Assembly (NCBI RefSeq): GCF_012163145.1
Contig: NZ_JAAVTX010000001.1
Location: 1 to 64,000, forward strand
Origin: Falsiroseomonas frigidaquae
GTDB lineage: Bacteria > Pseudomonadota > Alphaproteobacteria > Acetobacterales > Acetobacteraceae
Reading direction: 5' to 3'
Length of the DNA stretch: 64,000 nucleotides
Both the position numbers and the translations under genes were made by a program. Below the pieces are notes generated by a model. That model saw nothing but the letters and a program-made list of their open reading frames with translations, had not been told where the DNA came from and did no database searches. Shown one piece after another: positions 37,318 through 45,794 of the stretch (its first letter is position 1; the number at the start of each line of letters is the position of its first letter).

Positions 37318-40110
37318 ATGCCCACGCCCCGCGACCCGGACCGCCCCAACCCCGATGCGCTGCTGGCCCTGGCGGCGCGGGAGGGGCGCGGGCGGCTCAA
37401 GGTGTTCCTCGGCGCTGCCCCGGGTGTCGGCAAGACGCATGAGATGCTGGCCGAGGCGCGCCGCCGCCGCGCCGGCGGCGCCGATGTCCTGGCCGGCATC
37501 ATCGAGGCGCATGGCCGCGCCGAGACCATCGCGCAGATCGGCGACCTGCCCCTGCTGCCGCGCGCCCGCCTGATGCATCGCGGCCAGGTGCTCGAGGAAT
37601 TCGATATCGACGGCGCCCTGGCCCGCCGCCCCGGCATCCTGCTGCTGGACGAGCTCGCCCACAGCAACGCCCCCGGCAGTCGCCACCCGAAGCGCTGGCA
37701 GGATGTGGAGGAGCTGCGCGACGCCGGCATCGAGGTCTGGACCACGATGAACGTCCAGCACCTGGAAAGCCTGTCCGACACGGTGGCGCGGATCGCCGGC
37801 ATCCGCGTGGCGGAGACGGTGCCCGACGCCGTGCTGGCCGGCGCGGACGCGGTGGAGCTGATCGACATCCCGCCCGCCGAGCTGCTGGAGCGGATGCGCC
37901 AGGGCAAGATCTACCAGCCCGACCAGGCGGCCCGCGCGATGCGCGGCTTCTTCCGCGAGGGCAACCTGGCCGCGTTGCGGGAGATGGCGCTGCGCCGCAC
38001 CGCCGAACGGGTGGATGCCGACGTCACCGGCTACATGCGCGCCAACGCCATCGCCGGCCCCTGGCCCGCCGGCGACCGGGTGCTGGCCCTGCTCGGCGCC
38101 GATGCCTCGGCCGAAACGGTGGTACGCCAGGGCCGCCGCATCGCCGATGCGCTGCGTGCGCCGCTGGTGGTGCTGCATGTCGAGCGGCCCGGCGCGGTGG
38201 ATGCGGCGGACCCCGCCCCCGCGCTGCGCCTGGCGGAGGAGCTGGGCGCGGAGGTCGAGACGGTGGTGGCGAACGACCTGCCGGGCGCCATCCTGGCCCA
38301 GGCGCGGTCGCGCAATGCCTCGCACATCGTCATCGGGCGCGGCCAGCCCGGCTTCTGGCGGCGCCGGCTGGGGCGGACCCTCTCGGCCACGTTGGCGCGC
38401 CGCGCCACCGATTTCACCCTGCACATCGTGCCCGGGCCGGTGGCCCAGGGACGCGCCAGGCCCGCGGCCCCGGCCGCATCGCCGGCCACGCTGCCGCCCT
38501 GGCTGGGCTGGCTCGCCGTGCCGGCCGCCATCGCCCTGGTGGTGGCGCTCGGCCATGGCGCGGCGGGGCTGCTGCCCGAGCGCACGCTGGGCATGGTGTT
38601 CCTCGCCATGGTGGTGGCGCTGGCCGCCCTCCTCGGGCCGTGGCACGCCGCCGCGGGGGCCGCGCTGGGCTTCCTCGCCTGGAACTTCTTCTTCCTGGAA
38701 CCGCGCTACACGCTGGAACTGCAGGATGGCGCGGACCTGATCGGCCTCGGGGCCTTCGCCGCCGTGGCGCTGCTGCTGGCCGGCACCACGGGAAGGCTGG
38801 GCCGATCCGTGCGGGCGGCGCGGGCGCGGATGCTGGCGCTGCGCCGGCTGGTGGAATTCAGCCGCCGCCTGGGCGGACCGGGCGGCCTGCCGGAGCTGCT
38901 GCCCGCGGTGGCGGAGGAAGCCGCGCGGGTCGCCGGCGTGCCCGCCGTGGTGGTGATGCCGCTGGAGCCGCTGCTGGCCCATGCGGCGGAGCCGCAGCTG
39001 CCGAATGCGGCGGAGCCGCTGCAGAGCCACGCGGCGGAGCCGCTGCTGGCCCATCCGGCGGAGCCGCTGCTGGCCGGCTCGGCGCCGGAGCCGGTGCTGG
39101 CCGGCTCGGCGCCGGAGCCGGTGCTGCGGGCCGCCATGCCCGTCACCATGGACCTCGACGAGACGGCGATGGCCGCGGCGCGCTGGGCGCTGGCACAGGG
39201 TCGCCGCGCCGGCCGCGCGACGGACACGTTGCCGGGTTCGGCCTGGCAGTTCCGCCCGATGCGGACCGCGCGTGGCGTTGTCGGCCTGGTCGGCGTGAAG
39301 CTGGATGACCGGGCCGAGGCCCTGACGGGGGAGACCGACAAGGCGCTGACCGCGCTGCTGGACCAGGCAGCCGTCGCGATCGAGCGGGCGCAGTTGATGG
39401 AGCGCGAGGCCCGTGGCGCCGCCCGGGCCGAGACCGAGCAGTTGCGCACGGCGCTGCTGACCTCGCTCGGCCACGACCTCCGCACCCCGCTGACCTCCAT
39501 CCGCGGCGCGCTCGGCACGCTGCGCGAATCCGGCGAGGCTCTGCCGGCGGAGACCCGTGCCGACCTGCTGCTGGCCGCGGAGGAGGAGACGGCGCGGCTG
39601 TCACGCTACCTGGCGAACATCCTGGACATGGTGCGGATCGAGCATGGCGAGATCGCACCGCGCCGGGAGCCGGTGAACATCCCCGACGCGCTGGACGTCG
39701 CCGCCGGCCGCGCCCGGCGCATGACGCGGCGCGAGATCACGGTCACGGTGCCGGAGCGGCTGGCCGAACCGCAGCTGGATCCCGGGCTGCTGGACCAGAT
39801 CCTGGGCAATCTGCTGGACAACGCCCTGAAATTCTCCGAGGGCGCGGTGCGCCTTGCCGCCTGGCGGGACGGGCATGAGATCGCCATCGGGGTGGAGGAT
39901 GACGGGGTGGGCATCGCGGCCGAGGATCTGCACCGGGTGTTCGACCCGTTCTTCCGGGTGACCCGCACCGATCGCGTGGCCGCCGGCACCGGACTGGGTC
40001 TCGCCATCTGCCGCGGCCTGGCGCAGGCGATGGGTGGGCGGATCGCCGCCGAGAGCCCGATTGGTCCCGCCGGCCGTGGCACCCGCATCACGCTGCGCTT
40101 CCCGGCATGA
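37318..40110 (+). CDS. kdpD: KdpD, turgor/K+ sensor histidine kinase
   Basis: 930 residues. KdpD N-terminal domain with Walker A (GAAPGVGKTHEMLAEA) and DELAHSNAPGSRHPKRW; a Usp-like domain (about 240-370); four membrane helices of DUF4118 (about 390-490); a GAF-like domain; HisKA with LGHDLRTPLTSIRG (His near 719) and a HATPase with NLLDNALKFSEG, DDGVGI and TGLGLAICRG. Unusual is an Ala/Pro/Glu-rich tandem repeat of 54 residues (38965-39126) inside the GAF region, which makes the protein about 35 residues longer than usual. It starts 17 bases after kdpC and overlaps kdpE by four bases. Confidence 0.96.
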   Translation: MPTPRDPDRPNPDALLALAAREGRGRLKVFLGAAPGVGKTHEMLAEARRRRAGGADVLAGIIEAHGRAETIAQIGDLPLLPRARLMHRGQVLEEFDIDGALARRPGILLLDELAHSNAPGSRHPKRWQDVEELRDAGIEVWTTMNVQHLESLSDTVARIAGIRVAETVPDAVLAGADAVELIDIPPAELLERMRQGKIYQPDQAARAMRGFFREGNLAALREMALRRTAERVDADVTGYMRANAIAGPWPAGDRVLALLGADASAETVVRQGRRIADALRAPLVVLHVERPGAVDAADPAPALRLAEELGAEVETVVANDLPGAILAQARSRNASHIVIGRGQPGFWRRRLGRTLSATLARRATDFTLHIVPGPVAQGRARPAAPAASPATLPPWLGWLAVPAAIALVVALGHGAAGLLPERTLGMVFLAMVVALAALLGPWHAAAGAALGFLAWNFFFLEPRYTLELQDGADLIGLGAFAAVALLLAGTTGRLGRSVRAARARMLALRRLVEFSRRLGGPGGLPELLPAVAEEAARVAGVPAVVVMPLEPLLAHAAEPQLPNAAEPLQSHAAEPLLAHPAEPLLAGSAPEPVLAGSAPEPVLRAAMPVTMDLDETAMAAARWALAQGRRAGRATDTLPGSAWQFRPMRTARGVVGLVGVKLDDRAEALTGETDKALTALLDQAAVAIERAQLMEREARGAARAETEQLRTALLTSLGHDLRTPLTSIRGALGTLRESGEALPAETRADLLLAAEEETARLSRYLANILDMVRIEHGEIAPRREPVNIPDALDVAAGRARRMTRREITVTVPERLAEPQLDPGLLDQILGNLLDNALKFSEGAVRLAAWRDGHEIAIGVEDDGVGIAAEDLHRVFDPFFRVTRTDRVAAGTGLGLAICRGLAQAMGGRIAAESPIGPAGRGTRITLRFPA
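38965..39126 (+). repeat. In-frame tandem repeat within kdpD
   Basis: Seven imperfect units beginning with Glu-Pro: four of 24 bases (EPLLAHAA-like), two of 27 bases (EPLLAGSAP and EPVLAGSAP) and a partial one. The two 27-base units are nearly identical at the DNA level. Confidence 0.88.
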
Positions 40111-40796
40111 CCGCGCCGCGGGTCCTGGTGGTGGATGACGAACCGCAGATCCACCGTTTCCTGAAGCCGGCGCTGGAGGCCGCCGGCCTGGCGGTGCTGC
40201 GCGCCGAGACCGGCGCCGAGGCGCTGCGCCTGGTGGCGACGCAGGCGCCGGCGCTGGTCCTGCTCGACCTCGGATTGCCGGACATGGATGGCCAGGCGGC
40301 GCTGGTCCGGCTGCGCGCCTTCAGCGCCGTGCCGGTCATCATCGTCTCGGCGCGGGACCGGGAGGCGGAGAAGGTGCAGGCGCTGGATGCCGGCGCCGAT
40401 GATTATGTGGAGAAGCCCTTCGCCCTGGCGGAGCTGCTGGCCCGCATCCGCGCCGCGCTGCGGCGGGTGGCGGGGCCGGAGGCGAAGCTGGACCCGGTGC
40501 TGCGCTCCGGCCCGCTGGAGATCGATTTCCCGCGCCGCACCGCCCGGCTGGATGGGCAGGCGCCGATGCACCTGACGCCACGGGAATGGGACCTGCTGGC
40601 GGCGCTGGCGCGGGCGGGGGATGGGCGGGTGGTGACGCAGCGCCACCTGCTCGCCACCGTCTGGGGTGCCGCGCATGTCGAGGATACGCAGTACCTGCGG
40701 GTCTACATCGCGCAGCTGCGCCAGAAGCTGGGCGACGCCGCCTGGCTGATCCGCACCGAGCCCGGCGTGGGGTACCGGTTCGGCGCGGAACGGTAG
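40107..40796 (+). CDS. kdpE: KdpE, response regulator of kdp
   Basis: 229 residues: receiver domain with acidic pair VDDE, phosphoacceptor in LVLLDLGLPDMDG and lysine in DYVEKPF, then an OmpR-type winged helix (LTPREWDLLAALARAGDGRVV, ending TEPGVGYRFGAER). It overlaps kdpD (ATGA) and is expected to activate kdpFABC when phosphorylated. Confidence 0.96.
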   Translation: MTAPRVLVVDDEPQIHRFLKPALEAAGLAVLRAETGAEALRLVATQAPALVLLDLGLPDMDGQAALVRLRAFSAVPVIIVSARDREAEKVQALDAGADDYVEKPFALAELLARIRAALRRVAGPEAKLDPVLRSGPLEIDFPRRTARLDGQAPMHLTPREWDLLAALARAGDGRVVTQRHLLATVWGAAHVEDTQYLRVYIAQLRQKLGDAAWLIRTEPGVGYRFGAER

Positions 40797-40811
40797 CGGC
40801 CGGCGGGTTGA

Positions 40812-41987
40812 TCAGCTGGAGGGGGCGGAAACCGCAGGCGGCAGCGTGGCGACGAAGCGGAACCGCCCGCCATCCGGCCATTCCGGCACCAGCGCGCCAC
40901 CGCGCAGCAGCGTCGCCAGGATCCGCATGCCCAGGCCGCGGCCTCGCACCTGGTCATAGCCCTCCGGCGGTCCCTCCCCGCCATCCTCGACCACCAGCGT
41001 CCCGGTCCCGTCGAGTGCCGCGATGTCCAGGCGGATCAGCACGCCGCCCCGGCCATATTTGAACGCGTTGGTCACCAGCTCCGTCACCACCAGGCCGAGC
41101 GTGGTCACACGATCCCCGTCCCAGACGGCCATCTCGCCCAGGGCGGTCAGCTCCAGCTCCAGCGGCCGGCCGCCCTCGCCGACGCCGAGCGAATTGCGCA
41201 GATCCTCCACCAGCCCGCGGAGATAGGTGCCGACCGAGACCTGGCCGATGGCCGGGCCCGAGAACAGGCGTTCATGCACCGCGCCGATGGTCATGATGCG
41301 CCGCGCTGCCTGTTCCAGCTGCAGCCGCGCCTCCGGGTCCTCGACCTCACGCAGTTGCAGGCGCAGAAGGGTCTGGGCGATCTGCAGGCTGTTCTTGACC
41401 CGGTGATGCGCCTCCCGCGTCAGCAGGTCGCGGTCGCGGCGGTCACGGTCCCGGTCGATCGCCAGGCCGACGACATTGGCCAACGCCTGGAGGAAATCCA
41501 CGTCGCTTTCGGAAAAATCCTCGGAGGGGTCGCGGCTGTCTACCTCCAGCACGCCGAAGGGCGGCGCGCCGGCCTCGCCGCGGATCAGCACGTTCACGGC
41601 GCGGCGGACGCCGTGCTCCACCATCAGCCGGGGCGTGCGGAAGCGCCCTTCCCCGCCCAGGTGGTTGGAGATCACCGGCGCACCGGTCCGCAGCGCGAAG
41701 CCGGCGGGGGATTCGAGATCCGTGCCGAAGCGCACCACGCCGATCACATCGGAGCGCCAACCGACGCCGGCGACGATCTTCAGCGCGCCCTCCGCCGGGA
41801 TGTGCTGCAGCACCTTGGCCAGGCTGGTCCCCAGCCCCTCGGCGGCGATCCGCGAGGCCTCCTGCAACAGCTCCTTCAGCCCCTGGCCGCGCAGCGCCTC
41901 CCGCCCGAAGGCCGAGATCAGCTGCTGCTGGCGCAGGCGGGTGTAGAGTTCACCGCCGCCTTCGGTCCGTATGCCGGCCGACATCAT
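40812..41987 (-). CDS. GAF-domain sensor histidine kinase (HisKA_2 type)
   Basis: About 391 residues. A GAF domain (roughly 20-190, with APVISNHLGGEGRF and FGVLEVDSRDPSEDFSESD) is followed by the HisKA_2 box REAHHRVKNSLQIAQTLLRL and an HATPase with VVTELVTNAFKYGRGG and GRGLGMRI. These kinases usually control general stress or light responses in alphaproteobacteria. It is convergent with kdpE. The start is uncertain: two adjacent ATGs at 41987 and 41984 lack a good Shine-Dalgarno site and the frame is open to 42095. No cognate regulator is adjacent. Confidence 0.82.
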   Translation of the reverse strand: MMSAGIRTEGGGELYTRLRQQQLISAFGREALRGQGLKELLQEASRIAAEGLGTSLAKVLQHIPAEGALKIVAGVGWRSDVIGVVRFGTDLESPAGFALRTGAPVISNHLGGEGRFRTPRLMVEHGVRRAVNVLIRGEAGAPPFGVLEVDSRDPSEDFSESDVDFLQALANVVGLAIDRDRDRRDRDLLTREAHHRVKNSLQIAQTLLRLQLREVEDPEARLQLEQAARRIMTIGAVHERLFSGPAIGQVSVGTYLRGLVEDLRNSLGVGEGGRPLELELTALGEMAVWDGDRVTTLGLVVTELVTNAFKYGRGGVLIRLDIAALDGTGTLVVEDGGEGPPEGYDQVRGRGLGMRILATLLRGGALVPEWPDGGRFRFVATLPPAVSAPSS

Positions 41988-42121
41988 CTGCAACCCATGA
42001 TGATTTCGAATCGATCCCGTAGCACAACCCGATGTTGCGCTGCGTGCTGTTCCTTCCCATGCCGGCGTGCCGTGGGGCAAGCCGCGGCGGCGCAACGGTT
42101 CCCGCGACTTTGTAACAGACG

Positions 42122-43009
42122 CTACCAGAACAGCCGGGATGGCGTCTCAACCAGGATGCGCGCGCGATCCTCGGCGCGGGGGGTCCAGTCCTGGAACAGG
42201 TCGAGCAGCGCCCCATCATCCGGCATGATCGCGGCCGGGATCGAGGTGTGCGGCCAGTCGGTCCCCCACAGCAGCCGTTCCGGATTGGCGGCCAGCAGCG
42301 CGTCATGGAAGGGCCGCGCATCCGGGTAGTCGGGGAAGCGGTCGGACAGTCGATAGGCGCCGGAGAGCTTCACATGCGCCAGCCCCTCCCCCACCAGCCG
42401 CAGCAGCGCCTGGAAGCCGGGATCGGCAATGCCCTGCGCCGCCGGCACCGCCAGCATGTGGTCGATCACCACCGGCATCTCCTCCGCGATGGCGGCGAGA
42501 TCGGCGGCAATGGCCGGCAGGCGGCGATGGTCGCAGAACACCTGCACCACCCAGCCGAGGTCGCGCATCACGCCGCGGAAATGCGGCAGCGCCTCCAGCC
42601 CCACGCCGCGGACATAGCCGGGCGGCGCCATGTGTTCATGGAAGCGCAGTCCGCGCATGCCGAGGCGGTGCCAGTCGCGCAGCGTCTCCGGGGCGATCCG
42701 CGTATCGGTGATGGCGATGGCCCGCAGCCGGTCGGGCGCGCGTTCCAGCGCATCCAGCAGCACGGCATTGTCGAAGCCATGCGCGTTGCCCTGCACCAGC
42801 AGGCCGCGCGCCAGGCCGAGGCGATCCAGCAACGCCAGATACGCCTCCACCGGCGCGTCGGGCGGCGTGTAGCCGCGGCCCTCGGCATAGGGGAAGCGCG
42901 CCTCCGGCCCGAACAGATGCGCATGCGCATCCACCGCCCCAGGCGGCGGCGCGATGCGCGGCCGGCGCGGCAGCGCCACCGGCCCGGCGATGCGCGGCGG
43001 TTTGGCCAT
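42122..43009 (-). CDS. Amidohydrolase-family TIM-barrel hydrolase (LigI/PDC-lactonase-like)
   Basis: 295 residues. Metal and substrate motifs: VDAHAHLFGPEARFPY at the N-terminus, LRFHEHMAPP, VFCDHRRLP, VIDHMLAVPA and the late LLWGTDWPHTSIP. This is the pattern of the amidohydrolase_2 group around 2-pyrone-4,6-dicarboxylate lactonase. The ATG at 43009 is preferred because the phosphatase gene ends eight bases upstream. Substrate likely a lactone of an aromatic-degradation pathway, inferred only from family. Confidence 0.82.
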   Translation of the reverse strand: MAKPPRIAGPVALPRRPRIAPPPGAVDAHAHLFGPEARFPYAEGRGYTPPDAPVEAYLALLDRLGLARGLLVQGNAHGFDNAVLLDALERAPDRLRAIAITDTRIAPETLRDWHRLGMRGLRFHEHMAPPGYVRGVGLEALPHFRGVMRDLGWVVQVFCDHRRLPAIAADLAAIAEEMPVVIDHMLAVPAAQGIADPGFQALLRLVGEGLAHVKLSGAYRLSDRFPDYPDARPFHDALLAANPERLLWGTDWPHTSIPAAIMPDDGALLDLFQDWTPRAEDRARILVETPSRLFW

Positions 43010-43017
43010 GCGGGGCG

Positions 43018-43593
43018 TCAGTCCTCCGGCGCCAGCAGCGCCGGGGTGATGCGCCATGCGGTGGCCTCCGCCGCCGGCGGCTCCATCCACAAAGGCAGGG
43101 CGTTGGGCGTGCGGACATTCGCCTCCAGCCCCGCCGCCTGGCGCAGCGCACGGAACAGCGCGCCATGCGCCACCACCAGCACCGGCCCGGGCAGCGCGAT
43201 GGCGCGGTTCACAGCGCGCACCGCCCGTTCGCGCAGCACGGCGAAGCTTTCCGCGCCATCCGGCGTATAGTCGCCGGCGATCCAGTCATCGTACCAATCG
43301 CCCATCGGCAGCCCTTCCTGGCTGCCGAAATTCACCTCCGCCAGGTCCTCGTCCAGGCTCACCGGCAGGCCAAGCGTGGCCGCCGCGACCTCCGCCGTAT
43401 GCCGGGCCCGCAGCAGGGGGGAAGCTACGATGCTGGCGATTGGAACCGGCGCCAGGGTGCGGGCGGCGCGTTCCGCCTGCGCCCGGCCGACATGGTTCAG
43501 CGGGATGTCCGTGCGGCCCTGGGACAGGCCCTGGGCGTTCCAGTCCGTCTCGCCATGGCGCAGGAACCAGAAGGGGGTGGGGTGCAGCGTCAT
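43018..43593 (-). CDS. Histidine phosphatase family protein
   Basis: 191 residues with the phosphohistidine motif FLRHGETDWNAQG, the second arginine-histidine region (SPLLRARHTAEVAA) and the late VVAHGALFRAL histidine. Family members are phosphatases for phosphoglycerate, sugar phosphates, cobalamin or others; the substrate cannot be assigned. It is eight bases ahead of the LigI-like gene in the same direction. Confidence 0.85.
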   Translation of the reverse strand: MTLHPTPFWFLRHGETDWNAQGLSQGRTDIPLNHVGRAQAERAARTLAPVPIASIVASPLLRARHTAEVAAATLGLPVSLDEDLAEVNFGSQEGLPMGDWYDDWIAGDYTPDGAESFAVLRERAVRAVNRAIALPGPVLVVAHGALFRALRQAAGLEANVRTPNALPLWMEPPAAEATAWRITPALLAPED

Positions 43594-43615
43594 GGCGCGG
43601 GGGTATCCGCCGGCC

Positions 43616-44239
43616 TTAAGCCGGCAGACCTTCCTGCTGCAGGGCGCGCTGCACGGCCGGGCGGGCCAGCATGGCGTCCAGGTGCTTCGCCAGGTGCGAG
43701 GGCAACGTCATGCCCGAGCGCCGCGTCGCCCAGTATTCAACGAAGAACAGCGCCGCATCCGCCACGGAATAGCCCGAGGCCAGCACATAGGTGCCGCCGG
43801 TCCAGTTCTTCTCCAGCGTTTCGAAGTACTTGGCGGCCAGCGCCTTGCCCTGTTCCACAACCTTGGGCTGGTCCTCCTCCCGCGGGGTGAAGTTGGCGGC
43901 GCGGAACTGGCGGGTGAAGCCCTGCGGGTGGATGGTGCCGCAGACATAGTCCAGCATTTCCAGGCAGCGGGTCTCGGCCTCGAAATCCGTCGGCATCAGG
44001 CCGGCCTCGGGGTTCGACTTGCCGAGCCACCAGGCAATGACCGGGAATTCCGTCAGCACCCGGCCATCGCCCCGGTCGAGCGCCGGCACCTTCGACTTCG
44101 GGTTCACCGCCAAGAATTCCGGCTTGTGCTGCGCGCCATCCTTCAGCGCCACCGGCGACAGCTCATACGGCTTGCCGATCTCCTCGAGGATCACGTGGAT
44201 GCCGAGCGAGCAGGCGCCTGGGGAGTAGTACAGCTTCAT
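43616..44239 (-). CDS. Glutathione S-transferase (beta class, GstA-like)
   Basis: 207 residues. The sequence MKLYYSPGACSLGIHVILEE is characteristic of bacterial beta-class GSTs, with the active-site cysteine in PGACS and the glutathione loop KVPALDRGDGRVLTEFPVIAWWL. The C-terminal domain has the N-capping YVLASGYSVADAALF motif. The ATG at 44239 is the family start. Role: conjugation or peroxide detoxification in the cytoplasm. Confidence 0.9.
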   Translation of the reverse strand: MKLYYSPGACSLGIHVILEEIGKPYELSPVALKDGAQHKPEFLAVNPKSKVPALDRGDGRVLTEFPVIAWWLGKSNPEAGLMPTDFEAETRCLEMLDYVCGTIHPQGFTRQFRAANFTPREEDQPKVVEQGKALAAKYFETLEKNWTGGTYVLASGYSVADAALFFVEYWATRRSGMTLPSHLAKHLDAMLARPAVQRALQQEGLPA

Positions 44240-44360
44240 GGACGCGGTCTCCGGATGACGGGGGAGACTACGCACAGCCCGGGGAAGGCGTCACCCCCTT
44301 GGCCTCACCTCGCCCACGTGGAAACCTGAACGGGCCCAACAGCTCGGAGGAGAAAGCCCC

Positions 44361-45794
44361 ATGGCGGAGAAGCTGCTGATCGCGAACGGCCTGGTGGTCA
44401 CCATGGACCCCGCGCGCCGCGTCATCGAGGACGGCGCGGTGCTGGTGCAGGACGGGCGCATCGCCGCCATCGGCAGCACCGCCGAGCTGCGCGCCGCGCA
44501 TCCGGGCACGGCGGAGATCGACGCCGCCGGCAAGGCGGTGCTGCCCGGGCTGATCGATGCCCATGCCCATGCCGGGCACACGCTGGTGAAGACGCTGGGC
44601 GGCGGCGATGGCGCGCGCTGGACGGAGTCGGTGGAAGCCATCTACCCGCGCGGCGCCACGCCCGAATTCTGGGGCGCCGATGGCGCGCTGGCGGCGCTGG
44701 AACGGCTGAAGGCCGGCGTCACCACCGGCCTGTCCATCTTCGGCGCCTATGGCTCCCGCACCGACGATGCCGCGCATGCCGAGGCGCATGCCAAAGGCTA
44801 TCGCCGTATCGGCATCCGCAGCGTGCTCTGCCCCGGCGTCTCCCCGCCGCCCTACCCGAACCGCTTCCTGGAATGGGATGGCGCGACGAACCGGGAGCGG
44901 GAGATCGGGCTGCAGGACCAGCTCGATGTCTGCGCCACGCTGATCGACCGGCTGCATGGCGCGGGTGATGGCCTGACGCGCATCATGCTCTGCGCGCCGG
45001 TCGGCTACCCCGGCCGGCATGGCGTGACGCCGGAGACGGCTGCGATCTACCCGGAGGTGGCGAAGCAGGTGCGCGCCCTGTCCCGCGCCCGCGGTGTCGG
45101 CTTCACGCAGGATGGCCACAAGGGCGGCACGGTGCGTGACGCCATGGAGCAGGGCATCCTGGGCCCGGACGCGCTGCTGTCGCACTGCATCGACCTGGCG
45201 GAGGACGAGATCCGCAGCATCGCGGAGACCGGCACAAGGGTGGCGCACAACCCCTCCGCCAATATGTCCATCATCGGCCGCTGCCCGGCGATCGAGCTGA
45301 TGGACGCCGGCGCCACCGTCGCCATCTGCTCCGACGGCACCGCGCCGGATCGCAGCTTCGACATGTTCCGCCACATGACCCAGGCGATGCACTACCACCG
45401 CCGGCATTTCCGCGATGCCAAGGTGCTGCCGCCCGGCAAGGCGCTGGAGATGATCACCTGCGATGCCGCGAAGGCGCTGGGCCTGCAGGACGAGATCGGC
45501 AGCCTGGAGGCCGGCAAGCGCGCCGACATCACGCTGGTGGACCTGCACAAGCCGCATCTGTGGCCCGGCGACATGCCGCTGTACCGCCTGGTCTGCTTCG
45601 CCGTCGGCTCGGATGTGGACACCGTTCTGGTCGGCGGCCGCGTGGTGATGCAGGGCCGCGTCGTGCGGGATGTGGAGGAGGAGGCGGTGATGGAGGCGGC
45701 GACGCGGGAGATCGGCCTCGCCCTCGCGCGCACCGGGCTCCAGCACATGACGGCGACGCCCCCCGGCTTCTGGGGCGCCACGCGCTACGGCTGA
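44361..45794 (+). CDS. Amidohydrolase (SAH/chlorohydrolase-deaminase family)
   Basis: 477 residues. The metal site includes HAHAGHTLVK near residue 60, TQDGHKGG, LLSHCIDL and AICSDGTAPDRSFD. It belongs to the ATZ/TRZ-type group of deaminases and dechlorinases acting on N-heterocycles such as adenosyl-homocysteine, guanine or triazines. Start: strong GGAGGAGAAAG site. It is divergent from the GST gene and its end overlaps the convergent hybrid kinase by ten bases. The substrate is unknown. Confidence 0.85.
   Translation: MAEKLLIANGLVVTMDPARRVIEDGAVLVQDGRIAAIGSTAELRAAHPGTAEIDAAGKAVLPGLIDAHAHAGHTLVKTLGGGDGARWTESVEAIYPRGATPEFWGADGALAALERLKAGVTTGLSIFGAYGSRTDDAAHAEAHAKGYRRIGIRSVLCPGVSPPPYPNRFLEWDGATNREREIGLQDQLDVCATLIDRLHGAGDGLTRIMLCAPVGYPGRHGVTPETAAIYPEVAKQVRALSRARGVGFTQDGHKGGTVRDAMEQGILGPDALLSHCIDLAEDEIRSIAETGTRVAHNPSANMSIIGRCPAIELMDAGATVAICSDGTAPDRSFDMFRHMTQAMHYHRRHFRDAKVLPPGKALEMITCDAAKALGLQDEIGSLEAGKRADITLVDLHKPHLWPGDMPLYRLVCFAVGSDVDTVLVGGRVVMQGRVVRDVEEEAVMEAATREIGLALARTGLQHMTATPPGFWGATRYG

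Noticed and set aside
37318-40110. Repeat in KdpD as the edge of an inserted domain or gene fusion
   Set aside because: The GAF, HisKA and HATPase parts continue in register on both sides, so it is an internal expansion, not a fusion.
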